Positions 49,205 through 61,200 of a DNA stretch of 64,000 nucleotides are shown here, piece after piece. The notes under the pieces were generated by a model. It saw only the letters and a program-made list of their open reading frames with translations, was not told where the DNA came from and did not search any database. The translations under genes were made by a program, and so were the position numbers. Location of the stretch: positions 2,227,017-2,291,016 of the forward strand of contig SCFE01000015.1 of NCBI GenBank assembly GCA_004352715.1, given 5' to 3'. Position 1 is the stretch's first letter. Every line of letters begins with the position of its first letter. This DNA is from Hofstenia miamia. Taxonomy: Eukaryota; Xenacoelomorpha; Acoela.

Positions 49205-50362
49205 ATGATCGGTTCTTATACTCCCAAAAGCAAGAGTAATGTAAAGAAGACCATCAAACGTAAACGAGTTTTGAATGAAGGTAAGGAAAATGCTGTAAAT
49301 ACTTCTATTTTATCAGAAAGTCGCAGCAAACAAGTGCTGTGGGAAATTTCTAATTTTAATAATGGTGCTAATAAAGACTCATATTTTCAAACAACTTTAA
49401 GTAAATCTCACAATTGTCCAATTCCTAATTTAACTTGGACAAACGCCGAGGAACTTTGGGAGGCTCTTGTTGATAAACATAGTTCATTTGCATTATACTT
49501 TTATTATTTTAATAAACATCCGTTATTAATGCCTAGAATGCGATCTATTTTATTGGATTGGCTTTTCGAGGTCTGTGAAGTGTATAAACTTAAGAGAGAC
49601 ACTTTTTATCTGGCTGTTGTCTATATTGATCAATACTTATCTGTCACCCATGATGTTGATAAATCTCAATTACAATTAATTGGTATCACTGCATTACATA
49701 CTGCTGCTAAGATAGAAGAAATTTACCCCCCTTCAATTAAAGAATTCTGTTATGTAACAGATGGAGCTTGCTCATTGGATCAAGTGCGTCAGTTTGAACT
49801 TATTTTGGTTAAAACGCTACAATGGCATTTATATCCATTAACTGTCGTTTATTGGATTAATCTATTCTTACAACTTTCTGGACAGGTGGCTACACCCTCT
49901 TTGGATGCTGCAGATAATTTCAGTATACATCCCAATTTCTCGAAGAATGTATTCATTGAAATATGTCAGCTTTGCGACTTATGTATTTTAGATTCAAATT
50001 TCTTGGTGTTCCAGCCAAGAATTATTGCTGCTGCGGCTATAAAGCATTTTCTAGGCAATACTATTGCCAAATTTGTCTCAGGTGCTAATTCTATAGAGTT
50101 GAACAAATGCTTTGATTTAATGCTTCCTTTTGTTTCAACTCTAAAAGATCGTGGATTTATTTGTTTGAAAGAAACGGCTGGTGTAGCTCCAAGCGATTTT
50201 CATACAATTCAAATTCACACTGCTACACTGCCTCTCATGGATGCTGCTGTAGAAAGTTCTAATTTATTTAATTTCAGTAAATTAAATTGTCATAGTCCTG
50301 AATTATGTCATTCAAGTACTCAAAGTTTACTTACTCCTCCTGATAGTGGGAAGAAAATTTAA
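49205..50362 (+). CDS. CCNE: Cyclin E, intron-free coding region
   Basis: From ATG 49205 the product is 385 residues; an upstream in-frame ATG at 49106 would give 418. I prefer 49205 because a strong acceptor lies 16 bases before it. Near the N terminus is a basic nuclear-localisation-type run (KKTIKRKRV). The cyclin box holds MRSILLDWLFEVCEVYKL (the hydrophobic-patch MRAIL is MRSIL, 112-116), DQYLSVTHDVDKSQLQLIGI and KIEEIYPPSIKEFCYVTDGA, all specific to cyclin E. The C terminus ends SLLTPPDSGKKI, which keeps the TPPxSG phosphodegron recognised by Fbw7/Ago. Cyclin E activates CDK2 at the G1/S transition. Vertebrate genes have many introns; here there are none after the start. A poly(A) signal follows. 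Confidence 0.95.
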   Translation: MIGSYTPKSKSNVKKTIKRKRVLNEGKENAVNTSILSESRSKQVLWEISNFNNGANKDSYFQTTLSKSHNCPIPNLTWTNAEELWEALVDKHSSFALYFYYFNKHPLLMPRMRSILLDWLFEVCEVYKLKRDTFYLAVVYIDQYLSVTHDVDKSQLQLIGITALHTAAKIEEIYPPSIKEFCYVTDGACSLDQVRQFELILVKTLQWHLYPLTVVYWINLFLQLSGQVATPSLDAADNFSIHPNFSKNVFIEICQLCDLCILDSNFLVFQPRIIAAAAIKHFLGNTIAKFVSGANSIELNKCFDLMLPFVSTLKDRGFICLKETAGVAPSDFHTIQIHTATLPLMDAAVESSNLFNFSKLNCHSPELCHSSTQSLLTPPDSGKKI

Positions 50363-50497
50363 TTGTATTTAACGATTTTAAATGTACATATGTTGTAAAT
50401 GTGTAGAAATGTCATGTTTAAATTCGTAAGTCTTGGTGCTTTCCTATTTTCATCTGCTTTTGCATTTATTTTATTTTAATAATTTTTTATGCATGAA

Positions 50498-50503
50498 AAT
50501 AAA
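50498..50503 (+). promoter_or_regulatory. Poly(A) signal AATAAA for cyclin E
   Basis: AATAAA lies about 136 bases after the stop codon in AT-rich 3' UTR. No genomic poly(A) tract follows, which argues against a recent retrocopy. Confidence 0.65.
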
Positions 50504-50509
50504 ATTTTA

Positions 50510-52910
50510 TTTACTTTGAATATAATGAAATAACAGTGGTATTTAATTCTTAATCTATTTTCAAGCATTTTATTTCAATTCAAGCCGGAACGCAAGACAC
50601 TTTTCTGATCATTTTTTATGAGAGCTCTTAAAATACGCACTCTAGTGCATTAAAATACATTTGTAATTTTTGCGTTATGTGAGTGTTTTTACAATGCGCT
50701 AACTAGCGTTATCTCGAATATTTCAAATTGGAACCGTAACCGTTTCTATCTAGCAAATTTTGATCATTGGGCGGGATGCATTTTTATTTAGTACCCCTTG
50801 CTATTACTTTAGTTTCTTATAAACCGCTATCAGAAATACTAAATTTAATATAAAATCTATATCATTTGTGAAATCGCGCTTAAACAAATAACAAAATATC
50901 CACGAATCATTGTTTGGAATTTTATAGGCAACCGTATTGATTGTGAAATATTTTTGTCCAAAAAAATCCTTTACATCCGTTTTTGCAGTTTCCAATTTTG
51001 AACCAGAAACTTAGCAGAGGATGCCATACACTGATAATTAGCTTTACCTAAAACAATGAACTTGGGCCTCCCTTGATAGCTTACTATTATATCTAATTAT
51101 TTGGCATTTCTTACGCGAAGAATTTGTATTCTGTTCACTTAAATATTTCGGAGTTAATAACATTCAACTAAAATGTTGAGTAATTGGCCGGCTGCTTGCA
51201 AACGCCTGACATTTAAAAATCGCAAATGAGTTCGAGCTGTAATTCTGATAGATTAAGACGATCAATAAATTGCGATTTTCAAATTGAATATTTAACAATT
51301 GCCGTTACTTCAAACAAGATTTAGGCGTAACGTTATATGTAACTTTGGTGCAGGTTTTTTTATCTGCAGTTTTTTGTAATTTACAGCCCAACAAAAGTAA
51401 TTACGATCTTTCTGCAGTAGCTTTGAATTAAAGTTAATAGTTAGAAAATTAAGTATAGGTGTGAAACTAGTAGTTTGCAGTTACTACCCTCTGCAATAAC
51501 TGAATTCTTCCATCCTTTCATTAGGTCACCTTTAATACGCAAGCATTTTATTTACTGAATTAAGCAATGTGCTTTATAAAAATCTTGATCTTCAATTAAA
51601 GTGGATATAAAACATTTTTCAACGAAAAAACTTATCGAAAACCGCATTGCATTTCTGTTTATCTTTTTCCAAAACTACTCGTTATATTGAGCAGCTGACA
51701 TTCTTCAAGCTAGAGACCTACCACCTTATAACAAAATTAGGATACAGGGATTTACAGAATTCACAATCAAAACTTTTTACATGTGAAGAAATCGTTCATT
51801 AATGTCGCCTTTCAAACCTGGAACTTGTTAAAGAAATTAAGAACATTGAAAAATTAAAATTCTTTGAAAAGTATTTAAAAATCTGCTATAAGGAAAAATA
51901 ATTTCTGGTAAATCATGACAAAGATACAAGTTTTATAACAATGACTACTATATTAAAATAGTACAATAGTAATTATTTGGATTCCAATTGGATTTTCATT
52001 GGAATAATTTTACAAAAATTTCCAAATTCACGTTTTTCTATAATAGTTTGCTCATACTATTAAAATATTTGCTTTGGATACGGGTCTGATAATACTAGGG
52101 CTCTGCGATTCGGGATATTTGAGTTGGGTCAGTCTCTTAGAATTCTAGTATTGTCGGATTTCAAATTTCGAGTCTTGTCGAACCACGTAGGCCTATGAAT
52201 ATCATAATTGTAGTCACCAATTAGTAATAGATTTTTTTTCTAAATTCGAAAAAAATATTTTAGCAGTTACATTTGGAATGGATCATTATTGTATCGTATA
52301 TAGATATAGCATAAACCAATCAGTGTTGATGCTATTAAACTAAAGAATGAAACTTTATCAAATATTACTTGAATAAAGTGTGAAGTTTGTTTACCAACTT
52401 AAAATCGCAACCCTGCAAATGAAGTGTTAATCCAAATTTTACGAAAGACAAAAATTCAAAAGAATCCAATCAGCAGGGAGAGGTTACCACCATAATATCA
52501 ATATATTCTAGCATCTTGTTATTAGTAACGCTCATTCATAAGATAATATGCTCAACCCCATTGACTCTGAAAGAAATTTTTGTAGAAAGGTTTTTTAATT
52601 AGAAAATGATATTATTATTTTGAATTAAGCAAACATACACTACACTATTCGTTTTCAATCAAGAAAACTCGACCCGACTAGAAATTTCGAGTACTTGCAG
52701 GACCTAGATAATACTCTGAATGCAATGCGCCACATCATAGTAACTAATTGCAATATTGTCGTGTGAGCACAAAAGTATGTTTTCTAAAATTTTATTTGAC
52801 TAGAATACAATGACTGGACCAGTAATATTGTGCTTTTGTATTCTAATAGGACAGCATATGATCAATAAATTCTTAAATTCATTAGTTGCATTGCTATTTA
52901 TGTGCTTTAG
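50510..52910. other. Intergenic AT-rich stretch, nothing recognised
   Basis: Only short random-looking frames. No repeat termini or family motifs seen. Confidence 0.5.
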
Positions 52911-52913
52911 TTT

Positions 52914-52914
52914 G

Positions 52915-52947
<33 letters not shown>

Positions 52948-52949
52948 TT
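52914..52949. repeat. (TA)n(TG)n compound microsatellite
   Basis: A TA run followed directly by a TG run. Confidence 0.9.
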
Positions 52950-53761
52950 TTTGAATTTATTGAGGCTGTTCAGATGAATGATCAGTATTTAATTGTGAAG
53001 ATTTATCTGAATAAAGAATCTTTTATCTTATTTATTTCTTACTGACGGATGGCAGGCGAACTGTGCCACTTGGCCACTTCCACAGGTAGCATTAAATCTG
53101 CAAATGCAAAACAGTAATGTTCATATGAAGCGGTCATGTGCCTAAACACATATACACTCTTAGTATAGGATATATCTGTGTATTATATTATAATAAATTA
53201 GTGAAAGAGTTTTATGCTATATTCTGACAAATAATTTTTGAAAGAGGCGGGAGGGGCTGTTTCTTTATCATACTCAATTTGCAGAAAATTTAATTGGATA
53301 GTGTCCAAAAATTATTGCTATTAAAAATTTGTATCCTAGCTATGATTAACCTGAGATGTACTTTTGCTTAATAATAATAATAGCGTTTACTAACATTATA
53401 AAATGAAATTAAAATAAACAAAAATAAAAATGAAATTAAACAGCACCATATGAAAGAGTAGAATCTAGCCCTTGCTGAGATTGATTGATTATAAAGTGAA
53501 GTAAAAAAATGAATAAATTTATTTATGCTACTAGTGGTCTAAAATTTTGGTTTTATTAGTCGCCAATGGGATGTTCTATTAGGCAAAATTGAGTGAAGAG
53601 GATGGTATGTATTTTGTAGAGCCTTTTAATGTGTTTTAATGCAATGTTTTCACGACGAACTTAAATTCAAATTAATGATTTTGAATTTGATAATTAATTA
53701 TTTTTTCAGCACATCTGCAAATTTACAGTAGCTATTTCCTTGCTTCTTATTGGTATATATA

Positions 53762-55262
53762 TATATTATAAACAACAATGGACCCAAAACAGATCCTTGT
53801 GATATGCCCCCTTTAAATATCATGTAGTTTGCTTTCTACATTGCCAATACGCACTGAAAATGTTCGATTGTATAAATAGCTAATCAGCCAGTTAATCAGT
53901 CCAAGATGTAAATAAAACATCTCTAACTTCTGAATAAGAATTTTTGATAAAATAGTGTCAAAGGCTTTCGAAAAATCAAGTGATTGTACAATGACACCTT
54001 GTACATCACAACACTTTAAATTGATTATAATAATATCAAGCCAATATATCAATGCTGCTGCTGCTGATCCAGAAGGTACATAGCCAACCTTATAATGGTC
54101 CAAACACTAAAGAAGAATGGGCTTAACATTTTATTCAATTACTTTTTCTAGATATATTGCCGAAACTGAGAGTATAGAAATTGGACGTATATCACGGAGT
54201 TAGGGTAAATCGTTTTTAGGAATAAAAATAATATTTGCTTGTTTGAATATATCAGGAGCAGTTCGATTTATAATACTGCAGCTTATTATGTGACATAAAG
54301 GTTCACTTAAAAAGAGAGATGCAGCCTTATTAAGTTTGTTTGGGATTCCATCACTGCCTACTGATTTTTTAGAAGATTATTTGTTTAAGTCGTTATATGT
54401 TTAAAGAACAGAAATTAACGGATTCCATTTAAATTCATTCTCGGTGAATTGGTTGTAATTAAACTGAGCATTTGAATCTGTAGTTGTGTTGGAAAGGTGA
54501 TTAGCATCGACTGCTGTATTAATATCGTCTTATTTTTGTAGAATATTATTTAGGGGCTTTGAACGAAGCTTTCCCCTAACTTCATTGACAATGTTCCAAA
54601 GTGCTTTTCTTCTTGATACGCCGTTTGATTTGATCTTGTTAGCCCAGTTCTTTTTGGTCTTTAGTATTGCCTTATCTAGTTTTTGACAGTAATGTTGACA
54701 CATGGAGGTAGAGCCCGAAATGTAGGATTTTGTCTTTTTTTGTTCTATATCTAGTATTACAGACGTAATCCAAGCTGGATTACTAGGCGTTGTAAATACT
54801 GTTTTCTTTGGTATTGGCTTCATGCATTTATAGATAATTTGATAAAATAATTGCGTTTTGGAGTTAATATCTTCCAAATATTACAAACTAGAAAAATTTT
54901 GGCATGACAGTAGATTCACAAATTTATCTATGTTGCTTTTGCGTAAATCTAAAATTTTATATGGTATATTTGATGTTGAGATTCTGAGTGGAATTGTTCT
55001 AGCTATATTACCAGAGTGTTTGCTTTTTCCAATGGGAGCACAAATTTCACACTGGCGGTAAGTATCAACAATATCCATAGATATCAAGAATAAGTCAATT
55101 GTTGAAGACTGATTAGTAGCTTTTTTAGATAAACATTGAAGATCCAGTTGGGCTAATAAATCACTTAGATGTCGAAAAATAAATAGATTATTGAAATCTC
55201 CACATAGAATCGGATTGTTGCTAGAATTTATGTATACTTCAATTTGCTTCTTAAAGACTCTA
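53762..55262 (-). mobile_element. LINE ORF2 fragment (end of endonuclease to RT motif B)
   Basis: Read downward: IEVYINSSNNPILCGDFN carries the APE endonuclease GDFN (55190-55201), followed by STIDLFLIS and a PIG-S-H box in which the usual SDH is SKH. A linker follows (54530-54877), then VGSDGIPNKLNKA, RPISIL, LDFSKAFDT (RT motif A with its Asp) and GGISQGSVLGPLLF (motif B). The order matches CR1/L2/Jockey-like non-LTR retrotransposons. About six in-frame stops but almost no frameshifts suggest a moderately old copy. It stops near 53762 in a TA repeat before the catalytic YADD box. Confidence 0.85.
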
Positions 55263-55269
55263 AATTTTC

Positions 55270-55870
55270 AATATTTTTTATTTATTTAAGAAATAAAGTT
55301 CGCATGCCAGTATTAATAAATGATATTTTCAGAATTTTCATCTATTCTTAATGCAGGTAAAATGTTCTGATGTGGAGTTCTGTTTATTAATACAACAAGG
55401 CATTGAAATCGTATCATAAGGTGATAAGTTCTTGACGAGTTTATAAAATAGCAACATATTATTCAAAATGACAAGCTGTCTTGGGGAAAGAATTGATTTG
55501 GAAATGTAGTCCTTAGTTTTAAAAGAAGTATTCTTTGTAGCATTTAATTACTTCTATGTACTTGAAGTAATTTACAGTAGGAACATATGCATTATTGAGA
55601 TTAAAAGTTAAAACTGAAGCGTCGTGATTGTTTAGCGAACTACAAAATTGAGTTTAGCTTCATTTACATGCATGTGTAGCCTATGCATTTTGAAAGACGT
55701 ACATGATTTGTTGAAATTTGATGCTATATATTTAATTGTCACATGCATGGATATATTATCATCGAATATGGAGGTACCATCAGCGTATTGAATTAAATTA
55801 TATTAAGTTGGCGTGTGCAAGTCGCTTACATATATACCAAAAGGAAGGGTACGATTGTAACAGACAGCCA
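55270..55870 (-). mobile_element. LINE 3' fragment (RT catalytic box onward)
   Basis: The minus strand reads LPFGIYVSDLHTPT, a stop, then IQYADGTSIFDDNIS. YADG (55776-55787) stands where YADD should be, so the second catalytic Asp is lost. Downstream come NYFKYIEV and INRTPHQNILPALRI. This part belongs after motif B, yet it lies upstream of the 53762-55262 fragment in transcription sense, so it is a separate insertion. Confidence 0.7.
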
Positions 55871-56039
55871 ATTTGAAAGTACAGTGTTTACCTTTGCTGT
55901 CTCAAATCTATACTTAAAATAATTACTACTATTATTAGAATATCCGATATAAGATATTTCTTATTAGTGTGGTATGAAATACTGACCCACTTCCAATTCT
56001 GACCTAAATGTGAATAACACTTCTTCGAACTGGCTAACT

Positions 56040-56600
56040 GTCTCACAGGAGTACCTCAGGGTAATATACTAGATCCTTTTAAGTATATACGTCAATGATT
56101 TACGTAATGGAAACCATTGCAATATTATTAAATATGTTTGCATATTAATGGTAACAAATCATTTGAGTCAACAAGAATATTGAAAACAACTACAATAAAC
56201 TTTGCAAATACATTAATAAATGAGCTATATATGAATCCAAAAACTGATTTTTAATCTACCAACTTCTAATAAAAAATTACCACCTTATAATACTATCTCA
56301 ATGCCGGGTTTTATTCATAAGCAGAATTCCACACCAAAATACTTTACTTGCACTAAATATAGAAAAAGGTATTGAAGCAATCATTCATTAATACCGAATT
56401 TGGAACTCACTACCTAAAAGATATAGAACATTGAAATACTGCAAGCCTTTAGGAAGCACATTAAAATTTTCCTCAAGCAAAAGTATATCTCAGGTAAAGC
56501 ATGGCTAAACTACACATTCTACAGTAATGATCATGCAATATCTCGTATTTGAAATCTCTATAGTAATTTATTACTGGTAGACTTATATTATATATTGTTA
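56040..56600 (+). mobile_element. LINE 3' fragment in opposite orientation
   Basis: The plus strand reads GVPQGNILDPF and, after a frameshift, IYVNDLRNG (RT motif B region). It continues with ISRIPHQNTLLALNIEKGI and then RIWNSLPKRYR, a typical LINE C-terminal end. The PHQN segment is clearly the same family as INRTPHQNILPALRI on the minus strand at about 55350. Confidence 0.7.
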
Positions 56601-56639
56601 TATTCTATTTAATGTATTCGTATAATGTTTGTATATTTG

Positions 56640-57031
56640 ATGACGGTAAGTAGTTAAGGACGGACAGAGGAGGCTACATTGGGACACCCTGAAGTTCTCG
56701 TAACACCTGCGGCTATTTGCCATGTGGAAATGAAGTGATTCTATTGGACGCCATCTAGCGACGAAATATTTTTGTCAAACCTAAATTGAGTAAATTAATT
56801 TTTTAGACAATTTGTTCAGACTAAAGTGAGAATCTTTGATTTTTTAGAATTTAGGCAAACTGATATTTTTGATGAAAAATTTCACTTAGGGCGTGCTTGT
56901 TGAAAAAATGTTTAAACATGCAATGTAATGTTTTAAGGAAACCAATTCATAGATCCAAAACACAAATATAATGCGTTATTTGCATTAGAGCGTGTTTCCA
57001 AGTGTGTTAATATTGATCAAAACAAATATGC
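56640..57031 (+). repeat. LINE-associated repeat, copy A
   Basis: Aligned along its length with 57852-58232 (copy B). Both contain ggacgccatctagcg, ttaggcaaactgat, gtttaaacatgcaa and a final attgatcaaa...aaatatgc. Copy A follows the plus-strand LINE end and is about 80 percent similar by eye. Its right edge is the single N at 57032. Confidence 0.75.
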
Positions 57032-57032
57032 N

Positions 57033-57251
57033 ATTGAGCAAATTAATTTTTTAGACAATTTGTTTAGAACAAAGTGGATATTTTTGATTTTTAGGATTTA
57101 GGCAAACTGATTTTTTTGATGACAAATTTCACTTAGAGTGTTTTTGTTGTAACAATGTTTAAACATGCAACACCATGGTTAAGGAAAACAATTCATAGAT
57201 CCAAACCCCAAATATTTCAAAAATATGATGTATTATTTGCATTAGTGCGTG
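57033..57251 (+). repeat. LINE-associated repeat, partial copy C between two single Ns
   Basis: Nearly identical to 57975-58196 apart from a handful of substitutions and small indels. It is bounded at both ends by isolated Ns (57032, 57252), which suggests an assembler-placed fragment. Confidence 0.8.
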
Positions 57252-57252
57252 N

Positions 57253-57728
57253 GAAATGAATTCCCTATATTCGAAATTTTTAATGCTTAGATTCTGAAAA
57301 TTTAAATGTACATAATTCACTATATCTGAGCCGTTATTCAATTTTTTGATGTATGATTCAAAATTTAAGATCGGACCGGGATTAGTTTCAATGCCATTTA
57401 CCGCTAATAACAAGAAAATTATAAGAGATATAAAGAACGACTTTTTAAAATTTATTTTACTAGTACATATGCGCCTGTATGACATAGTGAAAAATGTTCT
57501 TGAATAACACATAGTTGATCGATATGTATTGAAATAAGAGTGTACTGGTAATAGTAAATCATACTCATTAGATTTGAAAGTTGAAATAAGAAAAATAAAA
57601 GTAAAGAGTAATAATTTTGATTTGAGAACAGGATTAAATTTAAATTTATAGTAATTTTTCCGTAGCCTGCGCGTACTAAAACAAAAATAGAATAAATAAT
57701 AAAACATAATAAAAAAGCCATAGTACAA
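57253..57728 (-). mobile_element. LINE 5' ORF fragment with 2A-like motif and endonuclease start
   Basis: The minus-strand frame has a hydrophobic, basic N-terminal region. A membrane-like run (FFISLIIFLLLAV) leads straight into NGIETNPGP (57372-57398), which fits the 2A consensus D-V/I-E-x-N-P-G-P except that Gly replaces the first Asp. After it, YVHLNFQNLSIKNFEYREF resembles the start of the APE endonuclease. The frame is cut by the N at 57252. 2A-like peptides are known in non-LTR retrotransposons of several invertebrates, where they cause ribosome skipping or act as signal peptides. The true start codon is uncertain. Confidence 0.75.
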
Positions 57729-57851
57729 AAAAAGTCTAGATAGAAATTATTCAAGTAGCATTAGTATCTAAAGTTGTGTACCTCATCGATGTAGAATGGT
57801 GGTGCGGTGTTACATACGCAGCTGCATATGATTGATGTACCCTGGACGAAG

Positions 57852-58232
57852 GATGAAGTAGTAAGGTGACGGACAGACCCCGTGCCAATGGGACACCCAT
57901 GACTATTTGCCATGTGGAAGTGAAGTGATTTGATTGGACGCCATCTAGCGACAAAATATTTTTGGCGAAACTAAATTGAGCAAATTAATTTTTTAGACAA
58001 TTTGTTTAGAACAAAGTGGATATTTTTGATTTTTAGGATTTAGGCAAACTGATTTTTTTGATGACAAATTTCACTTAGAGCGTTTTTGTTGTAACAATGT
58101 TTAAACATGCAACACCATGGTTAAGGAAAACAATTCATAGATCCAAACCCCAAATATTTCAAACAAAATATGATGTATTATTTGCATTAGAGCGTGTTTC
58201 TAACCGCGTTAATATTGATCAAATAAATATGC
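57852..58232 (+). repeat. LINE-associated repeat, copy B
   Basis: The most complete copy of the A/B/C family. It lies next to the 5' end of the minus-strand LINE fragment (57728). Confidence 0.8.
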
Positions 58233-58239
58233 AAGAGGT

Positions 58240-61200
58240 GGAAAACAACAATTTCTTTAGCAATTGCGTGTAAATTGTAAAAGCATACATTACACAACAA
58301 CTCTGAGTGATGAAGTTCCTAAGCCATGTTTCTTGTAACAATGTTTAATCATGCAACAAGGAATATAATTGATAGAAGCAAAACTCATTTCAATTGATAT
58401 CCAAACCCAAAGTGGAGAAATGTTTGCTAAACTTAAACGCTAGTCACGTGAAATAGACGCACATTTTCAAAAACAAGATAGAAATATACACAAAGCATAT
58501 GAAATATACAATTGATAAATCAATAAAAATTGAAATGTCTGATATACATGACAAAGGCAAGTTCTTTTTCACCAATATCCAAATAAAAAATGGAATAAAT
58601 ATTCGCCGTGCTTATGAATTACATGTGAAACATAACGTATTGTATATGAGCGGCCTTTTGTGCAGACCAAGTTGATGTGCAGAACTTCACCGCATCTAGG
58701 GAAATTTCACAGAAGTATTACCATTTTTTGTAGTTGACATGGGAAATCACAATGCATAAACTTGTTATCCAGATTATTCAGCACATTGTAAGCTAATGTA
58801 TCAATAATAGTAATGCATTAATTCATTCTTCCAAAGTTACCTGTGTTTCCATGTTGAATTAACCATTCTAAATGCGTAAAATGTTTTAAATAGGTAAACA
58901 AAGATAGTTAATGGCGTATTATTCAGACGCAGAAATCCAAGTGCGTGGTAATTAGAAGACAAGTCGCTAAAAATTTTGAAATACAAATGTCATTTAAGTA
59001 AGCTGATGTATCCTTAATAGTAACACATTAGTTCTCCCATCCAAAATTACTTGTATGCCCAAAACACTGTTTCATTTCTACACAACAAATTAAGAGATTC
59101 AATAAAGTAATCATTCGTTTGTAAGGTTTCTTTCTGTAAAGCCAATGTTATGAAATTGCGTTTGTACCAGTTGAATGCATTTGGATATGATGAGGGAGAC
59201 AGTCAACATTTTCCATTTGATTGACATACCGCAATAATGTATATTTCGTCATCCAACAAATGAATAGTTCTTTAATATAGTAAATGCTACTGTAAATATT
59301 TCACACAACTCGAAAAACACGCCAGATTTCAAACAAGGCGTCATGACTGATAAAACAACCAACTGCATGTTTTTCACGTGTTCACCTTATTTCGTTATGA
59401 CTTTTGCATAGCTACAAACATAACTAGTTTTCTGCTTTGTAACTTTAATGCGTAAATACGATGACACATTTTGCTATTCACAGTTGATGACGATTTTCCA
59501 TCGTTAGATATGATTTCCAATTGTTAAATTTGTAAACTCTGTGATGCCTTCGCCATTCTAAATATATAAATATTTGTAAATAGTGTATTATTCACAAACA
59601 AAAATTTCAAGGAAAATACAAAGTAATATCATAAATAGCAAAAACAATGTCTATGAATTCGCCTAACCATAACAAACTCTACAAATTCGGAAAAATTTAA
59701 TTCATGTTTTTCGGTAAATACCATCCAAATGGCGTAACAAAGCGAAATTAGTGTGTATAATTTATAGTTTCAGTAAGCTACTAGTTATAAAAGTAATAAA
59801 TTTAGAGTGCATGCAATTAAACTATTCAACATAACAAAAAACCAATTTAGTTTAAATCAAAAAGTGTGGATTTTGGAAAGAAAAATACTAAAATTGTTTA
59901 ATGCAAAGAGTATATAACGTACCTGGTTTTTCTTGTGGAGATGGTTTTTGAAATCGGTAGCCCAGATCGCCCTGATGTTAAACTAGCTTCAAAAGCAAGA
60001 TGATTATTCACGATTTTTGATCTCTTAACATTAAAATGAAAAACGCACTCAATTCCCCTGCTCCAAAAACCATAGCATTTTTCAATCTCTTATGTGTCAA
60101 GATGATTATTCAATAAACAAAATCTTTTAAAGTGAAAAAAATCTTTAATTGAGGGGTGAAAATGTCTTAAATTATGCGTTAAAAACTGAAACCATCTATT
60201 ACTACGACTCGTGAAATAGAACAAAGAAGAACGAAATTTTGTAAACATCAACACTTTTTAAAAAATTAATTCTATTTTACTAATTATTTATTGTAAATTT
60301 TTTGGTAAATTTATTTTTTCAAGTTAATTATTTTGTTAATTTATTTTTTCTTGCTGAGAGATTTGAATTATAGCATTTGACCAAAAACCAATTACTGTTA
60401 AAAAAGTATCCGACAATGGAAAGATGAATTTATCGCGATAATGTCATTACGTATTCTTTCCCAACATCAAATTACTTGTTACCAGTTGTGAAGGAGTTGA
60501 CGTTTTAATGCTATGAAGGAAGAAATTCTTTTTACGGTTTTTGCTATCGTTTATCCATTTTGTAATTTAGTTTCTTTACACATTGCATTGATAATATATG
60601 TAGTGTGTTCATTTTGCAAATTAAGTTTTGCAAGGAAATTTTTATTGACGTTAAACATGTACAAGAAATCATTTTTCACTTAATTGTATTATTTAATTGT
60701 AAAAATAACTTACCCGTAGTGGAGAAATTCAACTATCATTGACTCAATCTCCGTAAAAACTTAACAATGCGTTGCATTTTGCAACTTGGAAAAATAATAT
60801 CGGTAGATTTACTTAATTAAAAACACTAATGTATAGAGTTTACACAAATGCTACAAAACTTTATGTTTATTCCATCAATATATGATTGTGGCACAGGTTT
60901 ATACATGGGATTTCGTTTTTGCATGACGATGCTTTGTTTTACAGCATATCTCAGCATCAAGGAAATTTATCCAATACGTTTAGCAGTGTGCGTCCAACAA
61001 ATTGAGGTTCTAAAATATTGATTTGTAACATTAAAACATGAGTTCCACCATATATCTCACGTTCATAGTATGCATTGGTTGTTGTGTTTGGATATATCTT
61101 TCCATAAAATCCTAGCATATTTCCATAATTAAACAACATTAGTATGATATTTGTTATTGAAATTATAACAAGATTTATATTGCCAAATAAATTACCACAG

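Noticed and set aside
57452-57954. Other minus-strand frames over the LINE 5' region
   Set aside because: They are alternative frames of the LINE fragment or run through repeat copy B. Only the frame with the 2A-like motif shows family features.
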